A stretch of DNA of 64,000 bases from Pegea sp. RAD2-039 (lineage: Eukaryota; Chordata; Thaliacea; Salpida; Salpidae), in contig JAQGEQ010000094.1 of the NCBI GenBank assembly GCA_034620365.1, positions 145,500 to 209,499 of the forward strand. Direction: 5' to 3'. Below the pieces are notes generated by a model. The model did not search any database, had not been told where the DNA came from, and worked only from the letters and a program-made list of their open reading frames with translations. Positions 1 through 12,600 of the stretch are shown piece after piece (position 1 is the stretch's first letter; each line of letters begins with the position of its first letter). Both the position numbers and the translations under genes were made by a program.

Positions 1-950
1 ATTATAAATGGTTTTAATTCCACTATAAACAGTTTTGAATGTTTTTATACTTTGAAATTACAAAACTTTTATCATTTTTTGACTTTTCTGAAAGTAAAAT
101 TTGGAGATTCTAATTTAACTTACTTGAAATAATAGTTTCAAGGGTTTTTGATGTTAAGTTTTTTTTTATGTAATCTTCATTATTTTTGATGAGTTTTATT
201 TCAATTTTTTTCAATACTCTCTGCTCAAATTAGCTATAAGATCATGCTAAGGTTGATGAAGTAGATAAAGCTCTTTGTTAAATAAATAGTTAATTTTAGA
301 AATAATTTGTTCATGTTTTAAGTGAAAGAAAATGAGTTTTAATGATAACAGCCAACAAAGAGTTAACAAACAGTCTTAAGATGAAATCTGAAGTGAATTA
401 TATCGTTGAACAAAAGTATATAATCAAACTATTTATAAAAATGAATAATTAAAGATCTGTCAAAACTTATTTCAATCAAAGTATAGATTTCTTCATTAAG
501 ATGTATTTATTACAAAAATATTTTTATTAGTTTATATCACAACGGAAAAAGAAACATAAAATCGAATATGGTTAAATATCAAAACAATTCGGTTTTCTAA
601 CTTGAAACTATCAAGCTGTGATTAAACTTCCGATACTTCCTTTCTTATCCTATTAAAATGTGTCATAGAAATCTTCAACTAACAAAATCACTTCGTTATT
701 ATTAGAAAGTGAAATTTTTATTTTCAATTATATTTGCTTCAGTATATTTACATCTAATACTACTCTGCATCAAGCTAAATCTTTGTTTGTTTTGTAATCC
801 TAAATTTTAGATTATCTACAACAAAGTCAAAATAAAATGCTCTTAAACACAAATCACTTTATTTAAAACTCTTATTAAATATTATAAAGCTCAATACTAT
901 GTTTAATAAAAGAGTTGAAATGAATAATTTCAGTTAGAACTTTATTTTCC
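1..950. other. Intergenic, AT-rich
   Basis: No open frame longer than short chance ORFs, no splice-consistent exon series and no recognisable repeat were found. The sequence is A/T runs and simple low-complexity stretches. Confidence 0.5.
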
Positions 951-1010
951 GTTTACGTCGAGTAATAGTTACCACCTGAAAGGTCCCGGGTTTGAGCCCG
1001 GGCAGCAACA
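951..1010 (+). pseudogene. tRNA-like relic (possible tRNA-Val pseudogene or SINE head)
   Basis: The 3' half is a convincing T-arm: a GGTCCCGGG / CCCGGGC stem enclosing a B-box-like TTTGAGCC. It is followed by an acceptor-like end. The 5' part resembles a D-arm, but the anticodon arm is essentially missing (about 60 nt in total instead of 72-74). A deleted tRNA, with tRNA-Val the closest match from memory, or a tRNA-derived SINE head would both explain it. It cannot fold as a functional tRNA as it stands. Confidence 0.45.
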
Positions 1011-3179
1011 GTTATGCGAGAAAAAAAGTCCAATAAAAAATGTTGAAGGGCCTTGTTAGTCTGGTTGATTACCAAACTTTAAGGTGACCCAAAACTTTGA
1101 GTTTAAAAGTCTGAGTTAAAGACTCGTGGATAGTTTGTCTCAGTGTTGTTCTGTCAGCTCCTGTGATGCAAACGAGGCATATCTGCGTTTTCATTCTAAT
1201 CCACATATGGAGAAAAATCCTGCTACATATTAGCATATAGATCTCTGTAATTTCTATCCTGGCTTTCAGCAAGGTCATTCTCTGCTGAATTTGTTAATGT
1301 TTGTGACAAACCAAATAAGGTAACGAAGAAAGTCACTTTTAATCATTTAATATACCGATGAAAAGTAATTTCAATATTCATTGGAAGCGTCAAAACAGTC
1401 TTCAGACCATCTAAATATCTGCTTTCTTCAATAAACATGGAATTGTTATTCCAACAGTAGAAATAATTTTTTTTTGAACAATTCATTTCATCTGAACTTT
1501 CTTGACAATCAACAAACTTTAGTGATTTCTTTTATGAAATTGAAATGCTTTTATTATTAACGAAGTAGTTTTAAATCTAATGTTGAAAAGCAACATATTT
1601 TGCAATTAAGTTTTTGCTGAAATACGAATACAAAGTTGAATTAAGATGAAAGTAATCAGGTTTTAAAACGATTTTATTGATCTCATGATATTTACCAGAT
1701 TTCAAAAACTGAAAAATTCAAATTACAAACAAACTTTAATTTCTAAAGATGAGCTTCATGTGGCTTGTTAATCCCAAGTATTCAATGCTATTCTAGAGTG
1801 GGTCAAATATGATTTAACTTCAAGACAACATTGCTTAAATAAGTTAATTAATAACGTAAGTATCTAGAAACTATAAAGTTGTAGACTTGTGAGTATAAAA
1901 CTGTGATTTCTCTAGATACGTTGTCATTTGATAAAACCAAAATTTATTTCCATGAAATTAGAAAATTGTGAAATAATCCCAGTAGCACTGCCAGTAGCAC
2001 CCCTATTAGTACAAACACGGGCTGACAGATTACTGTCACTACCACCAGCAGAGCTAGCTTGAACTTTTTCTTGGTCTTTGGGATTACGGGTCAACGCTTA
2101 ACAAACGGCTCATTTCTTCTATAGAGTACTGAACATGAAAAATAAAGTATCAGTTTGATTTTAACAAAAATAAACTCAACTTATATGTTTGGGATCGAGT
2201 TTCTTTTTGCTTCTCTCTTTCAATTTATCTTTTTGGAAACAATAATTTTTTTATTCTTCAGTATGAGCAGTATGTGCGTCTATTGGATGAGTTTATTGGA
2301 CATACCCCTAAACTTTCACAAACGAATGTTTTTCTGTGATTCCACCAGCTGTAGAAAATTACTCGACATGCATCGCATGTTTCTACTCCATAATTCAAAT
2401 TCTTAGACTCATCGTTGCAAATACGGCAATATTTAGTTGATTTTCAAATCGAAGAAACGGTAGGAATTTAAAAAAAGATTATTTATTTACTATATTTACT
2501 TTGTAACATTTTCTACTTTAAAGCTTCTTTGTTTCATAAAAATATGATTTTTTTTTCTGTAAAAATGTTATAAATATAAATGCTTATTAATAAATTATGA
2601 ATTTATTATAAATTTATTAATTAATTTAATAAATTAATAAATTTATCAGAAATGTTAATTTTTGCTTAAAAAAATAACTAATGATGCACACTACAATACA
2701 ATAAGTATTATCCAATTACGAGTAGATTGAATTATAATATCCTAGAAATGTGTAGAATCAAATGACGTCAATAGTGTTACAACTGTATCTTCTATTAAAA
2801 TCAAAATTAACGTCAAAAGTAAATAATTACCAAAAAAAAACTTTCAATTTATTTGAACAAATCAAATTTTTAGCTAACATTATAAGATTTTATCAAAAGT
2901 GAAAATATATAAATTTCAAGTAGAATTAAAAAAAATTGATTATTCAACATTTCTTAGTTATAAAAAATAATCTAATAAATTATTTTGTTATTAAAAATAG
3001 TTCAAAAAATGGAATTATAACAAATAAGATAGAGAATTTAAAGTAAAAGTATAAAATGATTTTAAAGTCTCTGTACAATATAATAGTGCAAATTTACAAT
3101 GTTAATAATATAAAAAATGCCATCCACAATTTTAATAGAATCATTAATCAACATTTGCATCAGTAGGACATCTCGTACA
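1011..3179. other. Intergenic, AT-rich
   Basis: No supportable gene. Short ORFs here lack splice or domain support. One isolated TGACGTCA octamer lies near 2,763. The 2,570-2,650 stretch is a near-pure A/T segment with self-complementary TTTATTAA motifs. Confidence 0.45.
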
Positions 3180-3545
3180 TTTATTTATCTATTACAATAA
3201 ATGCAAAGTAGGGTACCTGATGAGAGTACCTCTCGCTAACACACATTCTCACAAATAACATCTATTTAGTTAAAAATATAGAAAGTAAAAGATGTAACAC
3301 ATGGCATTTCAGTAGTCCTCAAAGCATATAACAGTGAACAATTACAAAGAATGTTAATAATATAAGAAAAAGAGAAAAAAATCATAGTTTAGAAATGGCA
3401 ATGTTGGCAATATTATAACGGTTCAACTTCTTTTTGAATAACACGAGTGACTTCGACATGACAATGTCTGATGGCAGCGGTTCCATGTATTAATTGTGCG
3501 GTATGAGAAAAAATTTTCTCTGACCAATGATTTTTATAAACACTT
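3180..3545 (-). mobile_element. 5'-truncated LINE copy, 3' end
   Basis: The reverse complement matches, with scattered differences, the segment at 31,090-31,460. It encodes the end of a non-LTR reverse transcriptase ORF, with the typical C-terminal pattern of a Trp-Asn-x-Leu-Pro core followed by a Lys-rich helix. A 3' UTR follows, ending in a TTTATTGTAATAAATA-type tail. Only the last few hundred bases are present, as expected for a 5'-truncated retrotransposition product. The reading frame is degraded. Confidence 0.75.
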
Positions 3546-4160
3546 TTTAATTAAATGACTTTTTTTAATTTTCAAACCCTTATTAAAAAACTACAGAAAG
3601 TTAAGAAATGGTATAATTCTTTAGTTGAAACGATTAAAATTAAAGTTAAAGTTACTACTTTGTTGAAACAAGATTCAATCTTGTTTTTAAGTTCTTTTAT
3701 TTTTATTTAACTTTTGTAAACTCACAAAACTATAATGACTGATTTTGAATTTTTTTCAGTTTTTGAATTTTAAAAATTATCTTTTAAACTGAGATAAGGT
3801 TTATTTCATTACCATTAACTAATAATCTAATTAACAAACATATACAGCACAGTTTCCTAAGTAGTGAATTACAAAAACAATTAAAAACTTTCTTTATGAT
3901 TAAAAATAAATGAGATAATCAAAAGTTGTAATCAAATAGTAGACAATTCTGCTTTTATTCATGATCTTTTTTATTAATAAGGGTTTGACGAGTTATGTGA
4001 CTCATAAAAATTGAAGAATACTTTTTATTTCCAAGGAAAAACTATGGGAATTTTGTCGCCTGGTTAGAATCTACATTTTTACGTCTTAAAAAGCATTTAA
4101 ATATTTTTTGTCAACCCAACCATTTTTTTCAAAATTTTTTTTAAATAAAAGAAATCTAAA
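3546..4160. other. Intergenic, AT-rich
   Basis: Nothing recognisable apart from A/T-rich low-complexity DNA. Confidence 0.4.
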
Positions 4161-4164
4161 GTCC

Positions 4165-5060
4165 GTAAATATATTAAAAAAATAATTGAAGAAAAACAAT
4201 AGAAATTTTTAAAATTTTAACTTTTGTTAGACACCAAAGTTCAAATAGATGACGTCTCATTATCTACTCTAATCGTTTCATAACAACCTCGACTAGTAAA
4301 GTCATCATCTGATTTTTTAAAACTTGAATTCAAATCAGTATAACAATATCTATCAACTTCGTCATCAACTTCGTCATCAACTACGTCATCAACTATGTCA
4401 CAACTACTTTATCACCTACGTCATCACTGACGCCATCAGAATTTTTAGCACAAAATAGTTTTCTTGTAAAATAATGTTGTTGATTAATACTGATCAAATC
4501 AGGTTTTGTATAAAAAATTTTATCTTCACATTTTTGATGACTATTAATTTGAGATGTCATCATCAATTCGTATATTTACAAAATTTTCAAATTCTGGATG
4601 ATCTTATTCACCAATATTGATATCATCAGGATCTGTATAAACGTTTTCTTCAACAGTTATGTGGTGATTATACAAACCAGTGTTGACGTCATCAGCTACA
4701 TTATCATAAACGACATTGGATTGTTGCTGAATTTTAGCCAAATTTTGCTTTTTCATTAAACATTAAACCTGAAAAGCCATAAAAATAATAAATACAAATA
4801 GGACAATCGAAAAAAATGATAAGCCGAAGATATTTTCTCTTTTCCCATCAACATGAATTTCTTTTTCAAAAATCTCTCAAGTATCAGCTAATGTCCTATC
4901 TCCATCAGTGGTTGTATTTCTCAGTCAAGACTTACAAACATCCTGATACAACAGATCAATATGAAACGCCGATGTGTCTTGAAAGATGAATAGATGATGA
5001 TCAACAATCAGATGATTACAATGAAAATTTGGATTTAGAACCAGCTCTTAATGTGTGTTT
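4165..5060 (-). pseudogene. Decayed single-pass membrane protein, transmembrane and cytoplasmic tail
   Basis: On the minus strand, coding-like blocks follow one another but are separated by in-frame stops and frame changes. About 4,770-4,850 encodes a hydrophobic transmembrane-like run rich in Ile, Phe, Val and Leu. It is followed in the same frame, after one TAA, by a hydrophilic tail with several Tyr-containing motifs (VYDNV, LYNHH, VYTDP) and many Asp residues at about 4,607-4,745. A further block at about 4,230-4,420 holds an Asp/Val repeat from a 12-bp tandem and more Tyr motifs (RYCYTDL, GCYETI). Tyr-rich tails of this kind are common in receptor proteins with SH2-binding sites, but no ectodomain is seen, so the family is unknown. 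The stops suggest a pseudogene; unrecognised introns could explain some of them. Confidence 0.45.
4345..4402. repeat. Short tandem repeat, 12-bp unit
   Basis: About four units related to ACTTCGTCATCA lie head to tail. On the minus strand they encode the Asp/Val repeat of the decayed membrane-protein tail, so this looks like a coding minisatellite. Confidence 0.6.
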
Positions 5061-5407
5061 ACATAAAACAAGATGTCAAATAAGCAAAAAAAAATAAAGA
5101 TTTACTTACAAAGAATTACTCACGCTACTTAGCTAAACGGATAAAACCAAAAACATCATTTTTATTGTCTTTGATGAAGCATTTGTAAAAATCAAAAAGT
5201 TTTGCAAAGGAACTTAAATTAAAAAATAAATAAAATTAAAAAATGATTTCTTTATATTCATATTTATTTCATCAGACAAAATATAATTCAACTTTTTTTG
5301 AATAGAAATTAAAATAATTAGAAATTGTTTGTAAATCTTAAAATATAGTTCAATCTAAATATTAAACACAGATTATTGGAAAAAAAATTTTAAAAGTTTT
5401 AGCGAGA
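5061..5407. other. Intergenic
   Basis: AT-rich sequence between the decayed gene and the left palindrome arm. No gene seen. Confidence 0.4.
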
Positions 5408-5609
5408 ACCAAATGAATTATATTTTAAAATGTATTTTATTTCAAATTATAACTAATATTAATCAATAACTATTTACCTTTTTGTATATAAAAAAACTCA
5501 CTTGCCAGTCACTAACCAGGTAGTTTAGGACATTGTATGAATATGTAATATTGATTATTATATTAAAAAACATTTATAAATTAATTATTATTATAATTGC
5601 CAAAATGAA

Positions 5610-5681
5610 CTCCCCGTCGGGGAATCGAACCCCGGTCTCCCGCGTGACAGGCGGGGATACTCACCACTATACTAACGAGGA
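5610..5681 (-). tRNA. tRNA-Asp(GTC)
   Basis: A 72-nt cloverleaf on the minus strand. The 7-bp acceptor stem starts TCCTCGT, the anticodon loop reads CTGTCAC (anticodon GTC), and the T-loop is GTTCGATTC with a GGGG/CCCC stem. The discriminator base is G and no intron is present. It decodes Asp codons in cytosolic translation. It lies 9 nt from the minus-strand tRNA-Ile, so co-transcription by Pol III is possible. An identical copy is at 15,180-15,251. Confidence 0.95.
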
Positions 5682-5690
5682 CACAGAACA

Positions 5691-5764
5691 TGGCCAGTAC
5701 GGGGATCGAACCCGCGACATTCGCGTTATTAGCACGACGCTCTAACCAACTGAGCTAACCGGCC
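5691..5764 (-). tRNA. tRNA-Ile(AAT)
   Basis: A 74-nt cloverleaf on the minus strand. It starts GGCCGGT, has the A-box TAGCTCAGTTGG, an anticodon loop CTAATAA (anticodon AAT, read as inosine-AU) and the B-box GGTTCGATCCC, and ends in A. It decodes Ile codons. It lies upstream of tRNA-Asp on the same strand. An identical copy is in the right arm at 15,097-15,170. Confidence 0.95.
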
Positions 5765-6059
5765 ACGAGCGACCATCTCAAATTTGTAACTTATTCCAAA
5801 TATTTTTACTATATTTGAAACTTATTCTTTCTAGGAAATTAAATGGAAAAGTTGAAATTGTTTTCTTAAATTCTCTGATTTCATCCAATTTAAAATATTT
5901 TTAAGTGACATAAATAAAGAACTATAGGTTAAATAATTACATATACTTTATATGAAGTAGATACCTTTATATTATTGAGACAATCTATTTTACTAAATAA
6001 TAATTTTGAAGTTTATCTTATTCTGTTTCTTAATACTAATTTTGTCCAATTTAGATTTA

Positions 6060-6310
6060 AAAATTTATTGAAATCATCAAATCATTGTCGAAAATTATGA
6101 ACATCGTCTCAGCTTCTTCAATTTAGATATTTTGGAAATTCGACGAATTAAATCCAACTTAATTCTTATTTTCAAAATTATCCACAATTTAATTGACCTT
6201 AAATTTGATGCTTTCTTTTCCATTAGTCCTTCCTTCAAGTTATATCAGCTCATTACGACACTCATTAATAAGCTCATATCACCTGATATTTAGGCTCAAA
6301 GGCTTACGCA
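6060..6310 (+). mobile_element. LINE fragment (reverse-transcriptase C-terminal region), left-arm copy
   Basis: Conceptual translation on plus gives the block that follows the RT palm in non-LTR elements: an ERL-x-x-LNL-like patch, then an ARG-rich then ILIFKIIHNLID-like stretch, with frame breaks. The same block is found at 44,040-44,300 (minus), 30,910-31,090 (plus) and, inside the mirror arm, at 14,570-14,800. It is a decayed 5'- and 3'-truncated scrap. Confidence 0.6.
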
Positions 6311-7024
6311 AACATAGCGACTGAAGATGAATAAGATAGCGCGTCACCAACAGCTATTACGAAAGAAGAAATAAGAAAGATGGAAAATATTTCATAACAG
6401 TAAAGATTTGGTTAAGATTCGTAGTTTTGTGAGTGATATCAGACAATGAAAGTAAGCTTCAAGTAAAAAAGAGGTTAGAAAACGTTCTAAATTCAATAAA
6501 CATCAAAACTTGTGCGTAGTATGTACATTGTTCTCAATTTGAATTTCAGCTCCTTGATTTTTTCAAAGTATTTTTTAATGAGCTTTTCAAATTCTTTTGA
6601 TGTTATTCCTAATGCACCAATCACAACTGGAAGTATTTTAGTATTCACTTTCCATCTTCGGATCTTAATTTCTTTTTATTTGGATTTTCTTTACTTTCTA
6701 CCTTCCTATTCATTTTTTAGAATTTTTTTCAAAATTAATTAAACTTTGAGCTAATTTATTAAGTTCAATCTGCTTTAAATTTTTTACTTCTTTAAAAGTT
6801 CGAATTTCTTATTTAAATATAAACTAATGAATCTGCTGTTTAAAATTAAACTAAAACTTGATAAAATAATAAATATTTTACAAAGAATAACATTTATTTG
6901 TAAACGAGAAATCCATTTACAAACAACATTTAACTCGACAAAACTTTTCAAAATACATGAAATTTGTTTATTTGTTTATCAGCAGATCTAAAAAATATAT
7001 TTCCAATTCAGTTCCATCATTCAA

Positions 7025-8345
7025 CTACATCTTCTGAAAATGAAAAATTAAATAAATAAACAGAAGTTTTATTTTCAGTTAAAATTAAATGATAAAAGCA
7101 GAAATTTTATAAAATGTTTTAAATTGATTTTTATATTGTTAAAATGGTATTTCACAAAAATAGGGCTTCCAAGTTAATATAATTTTAAAATAAATAAATC
7201 ATATAAAATATCAATTTTTAATTTACATTTGCTTACACATCCAAAAGTAAAAACTCGAATCAGAAAGTTTCTAAATCTCTTCTTTTTCTGCAAAATAGTT
7301 TATTACATTTATTATTTGACTTATTTCATGTTAGAAAAGCAAATAATATTAATTTAGAAAAATGAAATTCAGAGAAATCAAAACTTTTTGTATGGAAATT
7401 AATTGCTTCAATTTTCTTTAAGATAATTTTACATCATGTATTAGTAACAAGTTTTATTGTATAGTGTTAGTGTTGAATATTTAAATTTATATTTAATATT
7501 ATGTATTAATCTTCACTTACAGATAATTTTTTGATGGCATCTTTCTTGATTGTGTTAACTACGTTGGCCTGCATTGAATAATTTACTACTTAATTTGAGA
7601 AGTATCAAATTTTAATATAAATATTAACTTATTAACAATAATTTCAGTCAGATTTATATCTAAATGATAAACATAAATTAAATAACAAAACTTACCGGTT
7701 TGCTTTCAACATTTATATTCTTAGGTTTTTCATCTGGAAAATTTTGATCCTGAATAAATTGATTAAGATTTATATGAAGTTGAGAGTAAAAATAATATCA
7801 TTTTTATTTTGAAGACATAATTTATAAAGTTTGTCTAAAGTAGTGACAATAGTTTTATTAGTTTAATTTTCTTACAGAAATATCAAATAGAATTAATATT
7901 TAAATCAGATAAAAACTTATCAAGTAAAAGTAATATAATATCAACATTAAATCACAACTAACTGGTTTGCTTTCAACATTTTGAATATTTTTATTATCAT
8001 CTACGCTTTGCTTCTGAAAAATTAAAATAATAATTATTATTTTTTGCAAACACTAGATTAAAAGCAGCAGAATTACAAACATTTAAATATTAAATAAAAT
8101 TTTCTTTTAAATTTCAAAAATTTTACTAAAAATAAGAATTAGTTTGATTAATTTAACAACAAATTGAAGTTAAATAAAAAATTTAGATCAGAATAAATTA
8201 TTTCAAATATTTTAATTGAAAAAAAAAACTATTTTGTATTCAACTTAAATAATTCATAAAAACAAAATAAATCAGTTTATATCAAATTAATATTTACCAA
8301 AACTGGATTCACCAAATTATTGCTGGTTTCTCCGCTATCGGTTTC
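7025..8345 (-). pseudogene. 5'-truncated inverted copy of the microexon gene (last six exons)
   Basis: Six exons on minus: 8298-8345, 7963-8013, 7696-7749, 7521-7568, 7237-7287 and 7025-7033. They match exons 12/15, 16, 17, 18, 19 and 20 of the gene at 9,652-13,836, with identical sequence, length, phase and GT-AG borders. The reading frame is intact and ends in the same Lys-Met-stop. No counterpart of exons 1-11 was found upstream on minus, because the mirrored homology ends at 8,673. Its first exon is a hybrid: the intron before it matches the one before exon 12, and the intron after it matches the one after exon 15. That is what recombination between those two identical exons would leave. 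It could be an inert partial copy, or could use an unseen first exon in the 8.7-9.6 kb spacer. Confidence 0.8.
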
Positions 8346-8673
8346 CTAAAAAATACAATTTTATCTTTTATCTTTTGAAAGTAGCAAAAATGAAATGAAT
8401 TATTTGATATTTTTACAAGAACATCAAGTATTTAATTTAATAATTATAACTTGGAACAAAATTATAACTAAAAAAGTATATATTTATATATTTATAAACT
8501 TAATAAACACAATGGCTAATTATTTAAATCAAAAAATTACATTTAAATAAATACTAACATTGAATCTTAGTTTAAAGTAAACTAAACTTAAGATTTGTTT
8601 TTCTTTAACACATCATAGCTAGAAAGAAATATATTTTATTCAAATTTTATATTTGTGTCTCTGTATAACTGAT

Positions 8674-9651
8674 GGTAAACTAAATAGTTAAACTGATAGT
8701 AGTAACTTTCATTTACTACTCATATAGGTGCTTCACTGTGCGTGACCGGTTTATGCTAATTTATATATACTAAAAGTATTTCAAGAGAGCCTAGAGACTG
8801 ATTATGAAAAGTTTGAGAACCAGCGACCTTAAGATTAGAGGTAAGCTCTTCAACTAACTGTTTGTAAATACATTATTAGCTTTGTCTTTACTAATTATTA
8901 TTATGAGAGAATTGTAGTACATCACTTTAGGTTATTTAATCAAATAATTTTTACAAAAATAATTTTTAGTTTTGGTTGATGAGTTGTTTAAAATGATTTT
9001 ATAAAAATGATTTCACTGAAAGATAAATAAATATTCAATTAATCAAGATAACTAATTTTTTTAATGTTAATAACGAGCTAACTTGAATTATTTTGACAAC
9101 AATATTAGCATTTATGACGTAATAACCAATTTTTCATAACTCACTTGAAAAAAAGTTTTTCTTTTAATTGTCTACTTTATTGAGGTTTGTACATCGCTCT
9201 TTTAAAACTTAATTAAATTAAAATAAATAAGTAAATCTTTTAAAGTTTTTAATTATATTTGAGAATTATGAGATATTCTTGATTAAAGTATAAATTTAGA
9301 TAGTTACTGAATAACTTAATATCAATTTATACTTTATATTATAATTTAAATGGAAATTATGCAATTACTCTATTTAATTTTAATATTTGGTTCGGCTATT
9401 TTGAAATAGCAAACAAAACTATTAGTTATCTTAAATTGTTTCTTTGAATAGTTTCAAATGTTATTAAGTCGTTTTAGTTTGCTGTTATCTTAAAATATGC
9501 AAAAATATTACAATATATTTGTTATTTTTATCGCTAAAACTGACTAAGTTAATTTTAAAACTTTATAATTAAAAAGTAGTTGTCAAAATCAATTTTATGT
9601 CTTGCTATTTACAATTATCTTTTCATCAGATAGAATTATTTATTTTTCGAG
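8674..9651. other. Divergent spacer between the two copies of the microexon gene
   Basis: About 1 kb of unique AT-rich sequence lies between the inner end of the left arm and the first ATG of the plus-strand gene. No TATA box at a convincing distance and no exon were found. Any promoter of the complete gene must lie here, and it would face the truncated copy back to back. Confidence 0.5.
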
Positions 9652-12600
9652 ATGAATAAGCGACTAGACTTACTTGGTAAGTATTTTTCAATCTAACATT
9701 TTCTTTATTAACCTTGTAATAAATTACAAGTAACATTAACACTTTGTAGTTCATGAGTAAATATTATTATTTTGATTTTAGATCATACTATGGAAGTTCA
9801 TTTATTTGAAGTGAATCACCTACATTTAAACGAAATCTATTTTCAACTGGTAAGTAAATAAACTTGTTAACTTTATTAATATAACTTTTAAATAATTATT
9901 GTAAAATAAATAACAAGTTTGCTTTGATTAAATTGACTAATTTTTTATTGTTTTCAGCCAAAATTAGTATTATTTGAAATATCAACTTTTGGTAAGTTTT
10001 CTTTAGTTTTAAATGAATATATTTTAAATAAAATGTCTTAATGCAACTGATAATCAGTTTTTAAAACTAAATTTTTCGTTTTAAGGTAAATTTGAAGAAA
10101 AAGAGTGTTCAGGTTAGAGAATTAATTGATTCTAATTTCTCACATTAACGTATAAAATATTTTAGAATTTTTTCAACGAAATATCCTTAACCTGCAACAA
10201 TGGAAATGGTTGTTGGTAAATTGATTTATTTTAAATATCAATTCATTATTCCGTCAAAAACTGTTTTTAAAATTCAAAATATTTATTATTTAAGTTCATT
10301 TAGTTGTTTAAATCAATAAATCTTTGAATAATTGCTTTATATAATTTAGAGATTCTGTTAACATACAAAATTAATTTCTGATTTTATTTTTAGTTGGAGT
10401 ACATGAAGCACTTAAGTAAGTGTAGTAGACAAAAAAATTTTTGTTTTTCTGAATTATTGAATTTAAGCTGATTTTTTAAACTTGTTGCTTTATGATTATA
10501 ATTTTATCTATTTTGTCATTCAAATTGTAGAATTTTAAATCTTAATACAAAATTGAAATTATTTTCAGTTGTTAATTCAGTTGTTGTTGGAAAAATTGTT
10601 GAAAATGCTATTGACTGCAATACAGTGAGTTAATTAAACACTTTTCTTTACTGATAACACTTGCTTGTCTTTTGTAGTAGTTTTATAACTGATTTGTAAA
10701 TAGATTGTTAGCTTTTTATCAGAAATCATTTGGTTTATCCTTAATTATACTAAATGTAAATTAATAATTGATAACAGCTGGCTGAATTAGTTATTACAGT
10801 TTTTATTTAACTCAATTTCTTATAGAAAACCTCATCAGTTGTTGAAGTTATTGAAGAAGAAAATGAAATTGTAAATATTTACCTTTGATATAAATTATAT
10901 AAAAAATATCAAAACTTATAAAGATATTTATTTAGGCTTTTATATATATTAAAAAAGGATAATTTTTAATAATTAATCTTTAATAAAACAATAATGGTCA
11001 TATGAAATTTAAATCAGTTTAACATCAAATATTTATTAAAGTTTCAATACTCTTACAAAAAAATGCTTAAAGTAGAAGTAAAAAATCTAAACATAAAAAT
11101 ATCTTTCAGTTGTCTGATTCGGAAGATGATGATGATTCGATAGCTTCCAGCGTGAGTTTCTATTTCTTCTAATTTCAGTCTGTTGTTGATTCTAATTTAA
11201 AATTATTTTATTCAAGATTATTGAGGCAGTTTTAGAATTGGCCAAAATAAACGAGAATAAAAAAGATTTAATGGTGAGATTAGATTTTGAAAACTTAATT
11301 ATAAAATAAATGTAATATTAACTTTCATTTAAATCGTTTATTTGTAACAGGAGAATGTAGAAGATAATAAAAGCGAGACGTCTTCACTTACATCAGTATC
11401 TTCGATGGTAAGACTATTACCAAGAAATCATTTGTTTGTTAAATTGATTTTAATAATTGATGTGAAGCAAAATATTACTTCTTTTGCTGCTTCACTTGCA
11501 TTTGTCTAATTTGAGTATCGTCCACTTTTATTGTATAAAATAATAATGATTTTAGTTTTATAAGGACAAAACATTTATATCAGTTATACAGAGACACAAA
11601 TATAAAATTTGAATAAAATATATTTCAATCTAGCTATGATGTGTTAAAGAAAAACAAATCTTAAGTTTAGTTTACTTTTAATTAAGATTCAATGTTAGTT
11701 TTTATTTAAATGTTATTTTTTGATTCAAATAATTAGACATTTTGTTTATTAAGTTTAATATATACCTTTTTAGTTATAATTTTATTCCAAGTTATAATTA
11801 TTAAATTAAATACTTGATGTTCTTGTAAAAATATCAAATAATTTATTTCATTTTTGCTACTTTCGAAAGATAAAAGATAAAATTGTGATTTTTAGGAAAC
11901 CGATAGCGGAGAAACCAGCAATAATTTGGTGAATCCAGTTTTGGTAAATATTAATTTGATATAAACCTGATTTCTTTTGTTTTTAGATATAATTTTGCCT
12001 TCTTACAAATTATTTAAAATATTTATTTATGATTTTAGATTGAAAATGATGAAATAAAGAGTGAAGTGACTTCGATATTTTCAGAACCTGATACAGTAAG
12101 TAAAAAATGATTATTTCTATTTCTTCTTCTATCTAAAAACAAATTTCTTTGAATTTAAATGTTAAGAGTGGTATAAATATAGTTGTTAAAGATCTAAATA
12201 CTAATTACTGATGTAATTATTCAATAAATTTTTGTAGGATATAGAAAATGATTGGATTGAAACTGGTTTAATTGCTTTCAGACAAAGAGTAAATTATTTT
12301 AATTTCTTTTCAACAACTTACTAAATTGTCATATAACTACATTAGAAGATAAAATAGTTTATTCATTTAAAAGATGTGAAATAAGTTTTACAGATTTAAA
12401 ACTTTTAGATTTAACTTCGATTTTTACTTAACTTATTAAAACAAACTTTCATTTGTATCAAATTTTTGGCGTAAAACAAAATATTATTTAAAAGCTAAAA
12501 CTTATATTTATTAGGAAACCGATAGCGGAGAAACCAGCAATAATTTGGTGAATCCAGTTTTGGTAAATATTAATTTGATATAAACCTGATTTCTTTTGTT

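Larger units (their letters stand above)
5408..8673 (-). repeat. Left arm of large inverted repeat
   Basis: This arm is the reverse complement of 11,576-15,452. It carries, in mirrored order, the tRNA-Asp and tRNA-Ile genes, a LINE scrap and the last six exons of the microexon gene. By eye the exons and tRNAs are identical and the introns nearly so, with scattered substitutions and small indels. The arm is about 0.6 kb shorter than the right arm because it lacks the segment between the two identical exons there (11,896 to 12,514). The outer boundary lies near 5,408 and the inner boundary at 8,673, where similarity stops abruptly. The near-identity implies either a recent duplication or continuing gene conversion between arms. 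Confidence 0.93.

Noticed and set aside
5533-5745. 70-codon frame overlapping the left-arm tRNAs
   Set aside because: It runs across two tRNA genes on the opposite strand. It is chance coding.
6512-6742. Identical 73-76 codon frames at 6,512-6,742 (+) and 14,119-14,340 (-)
   Set aside because: They are the same palindrome-arm sequence read in both arms. The frame overlaps the region downstream of the microexon gene and has no domain, start context or conservation evidence apart from arm identity.
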